Positions 6,876 through 7,280 of a stretch of DNA of 7,280 nt are shown here, one piece after another. The first letter of the stretch is position 1. Every line of letters begins with the position of its first letter. The DNA is from an uncultured Hyphomonadaceae bacterium (GTDB taxonomy: Bacteria; Pseudomonadota; Alphaproteobacteria; Caulobacterales; Hyphomonadaceae): the NCBI GenBank assembly GCA_937873805.1, contig CALMWO010000339.1:1-7280 (forward strand). The letters run 5' to 3'. Position numbers and translations under genes: made by a program. The notes under the pieces are model-generated. The model was not told the DNA's origin, searched no databases, and was given only the letters and a program-made list of their open reading frames with translations.

Positions 6876-7280
6876 TCAGGGGCTTTTCAGGAGGCTGCGG
6901 GCGCAATCGACGACTGTTTCCGTGGCGGGGCGCGTCTTGAGCCCGATGATGCGCCGCGCCTTGTCGGACGAGAAGCGATGGCTGCGGCGGAGCAGGGGCT
7001 TCAGCGTGTTCAGCGCTGAGCTGAAGTTCGCGCCGATGTTCACCACGAAGTCTGGTAAGGGCTTGGTCGGAACCTTGTTCCCCTGCGCGCCGAGCTTGGC
7101 TTTCAGCGTTGCGGCGATGTCCTTCATCCACATGAAATCGCCATTGATGATGAGCCGCTGGCCAGCCGCGCCGGGCGCGGTCATCGCGTCGATATGGGCG
7201 ATAGCGAGATCGCGTACGTCGATGATGCTGAGGCCGACATTCGGGATGCGCGGCAGGCGGCCATCGATGATGCGCTGAAT
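6876..7280 (-). CDS. NAD-dependent epimerase/reductase (extended SDR), 3' part only
   Basis: The last 134 residues of a gene that begins beyond the right edge. It is open in frame to the last base, so the internal ATG at 7184 is not the start. Visible features fit the substrate-binding C-terminal half of dihydroflavonol-4-reductase-like or epimerase-type extended short-chain dehydrogenases: IIDVRDLAIAHIDAMTAP (19-36), where such proteins have the conserved DVRD-A-AH motif, RLIINGDFMWMKDIAATL (near 42-59), and the end motif RFSSDKARRIIGLKTRP followed by ATETVVDCARSLL. The NAD-binding glycine motif and the catalytic YxxxK should lie upstream, outside the window. Substrate is unknown: this group acts on sugars, flavonoid-like ketones, sterols or aldehydes. 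It runs convergently into the YjbR-family gene with one base between stops. Confidence 0.87.
   Translation of the reverse strand: MQRIIDGRLPRIPNVGLSIIDVRDLAIAHIDAMTAPGAAGQRLIINGDFMWMKDIAATLKAKLGAQGNKVPTKPLPDFVVNIGANFSSALNTLKPLLRRSHRFSSDKARRIIGLKTRPATETVVDCARSLLKSP

Noticed and set aside
6721..7278. 185-codon plus-strand frame at the right end
   Set aside because: It overlaps the YjbR-family gene out of frame and is antisense to the epimerase, whose motifs are clear.
1..7280. Multi-gene defence island, CRISPR array or mobile element
   Set aside because: Apart from the single TIR gene, all recognisable neighbours look like ordinary housekeeping or metabolic genes. I saw no regularly spaced repeats, transposase, integrase or attachment-site duplication.

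Overview
The window looks like a gene-dense piece of chromosome from a GC-rich alphaproteobacterium. The order xseB - polyprenyl synthase - dxs and the protein sequences fit Alphaproteobacteria. A Caulobacterales/Hyphomonadaceae-type host is my guess, not something the sequence proves. I see no tRNA, rRNA, CRISPR array, insertion sequence or phage gene.

Layout. From 1 to about 163 there is no convincing gene. A histidine phosphatase (164-778) is followed by a small single-pass membrane protein of unknown function (871-1104). A compact housekeeping operon comes next: xseB (1179-1430), a farnesyl/geranylgeranyl diphosphate synthase (1420-2325, start codon inside the end of xseB) and dxs (2356-4269). 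Dxs makes the first intermediate of the MEP isoprenoid pathway. The synthase condenses the C5 products of that pathway into the C15/C20 precursors of quinones, carotenoids, hopanoids and the undecaprenyl carrier, so the operon pairs entry to and exit from the pathway. XseB, a DNA repair subunit, travels with them by conserved gene order rather than shared chemistry.

After an 89-base gap with two hairpins lies the most unusual gene, 4359-6125. It encodes a TIR domain that keeps the expected NADase glutamate, then a single membrane segment, then about 400 residues predicted to be outside the cytoplasm. It has a strong ribosome site at a GTG start, which places the TIR domain at the extreme N-terminus. 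The overall design suggests a membrane sensor with a cytoplasmic NAD-consuming or signalling head. No partner effector is visible in this window, so a role in defence is only a hypothesis.

The right end is packed on both strands. A small minus-strand conserved-type protein (6122-6493) shares stop-codon bases with the TIR gene and is divergent, by only 15 bases, from a MmcQ/YjbR-family gene (6509-6874). That gene runs tail-to-tail, one base apart, into the 3' part of an NAD-dependent epimerase/reductase gene (6876-7280, minus) that continues past the window edge.
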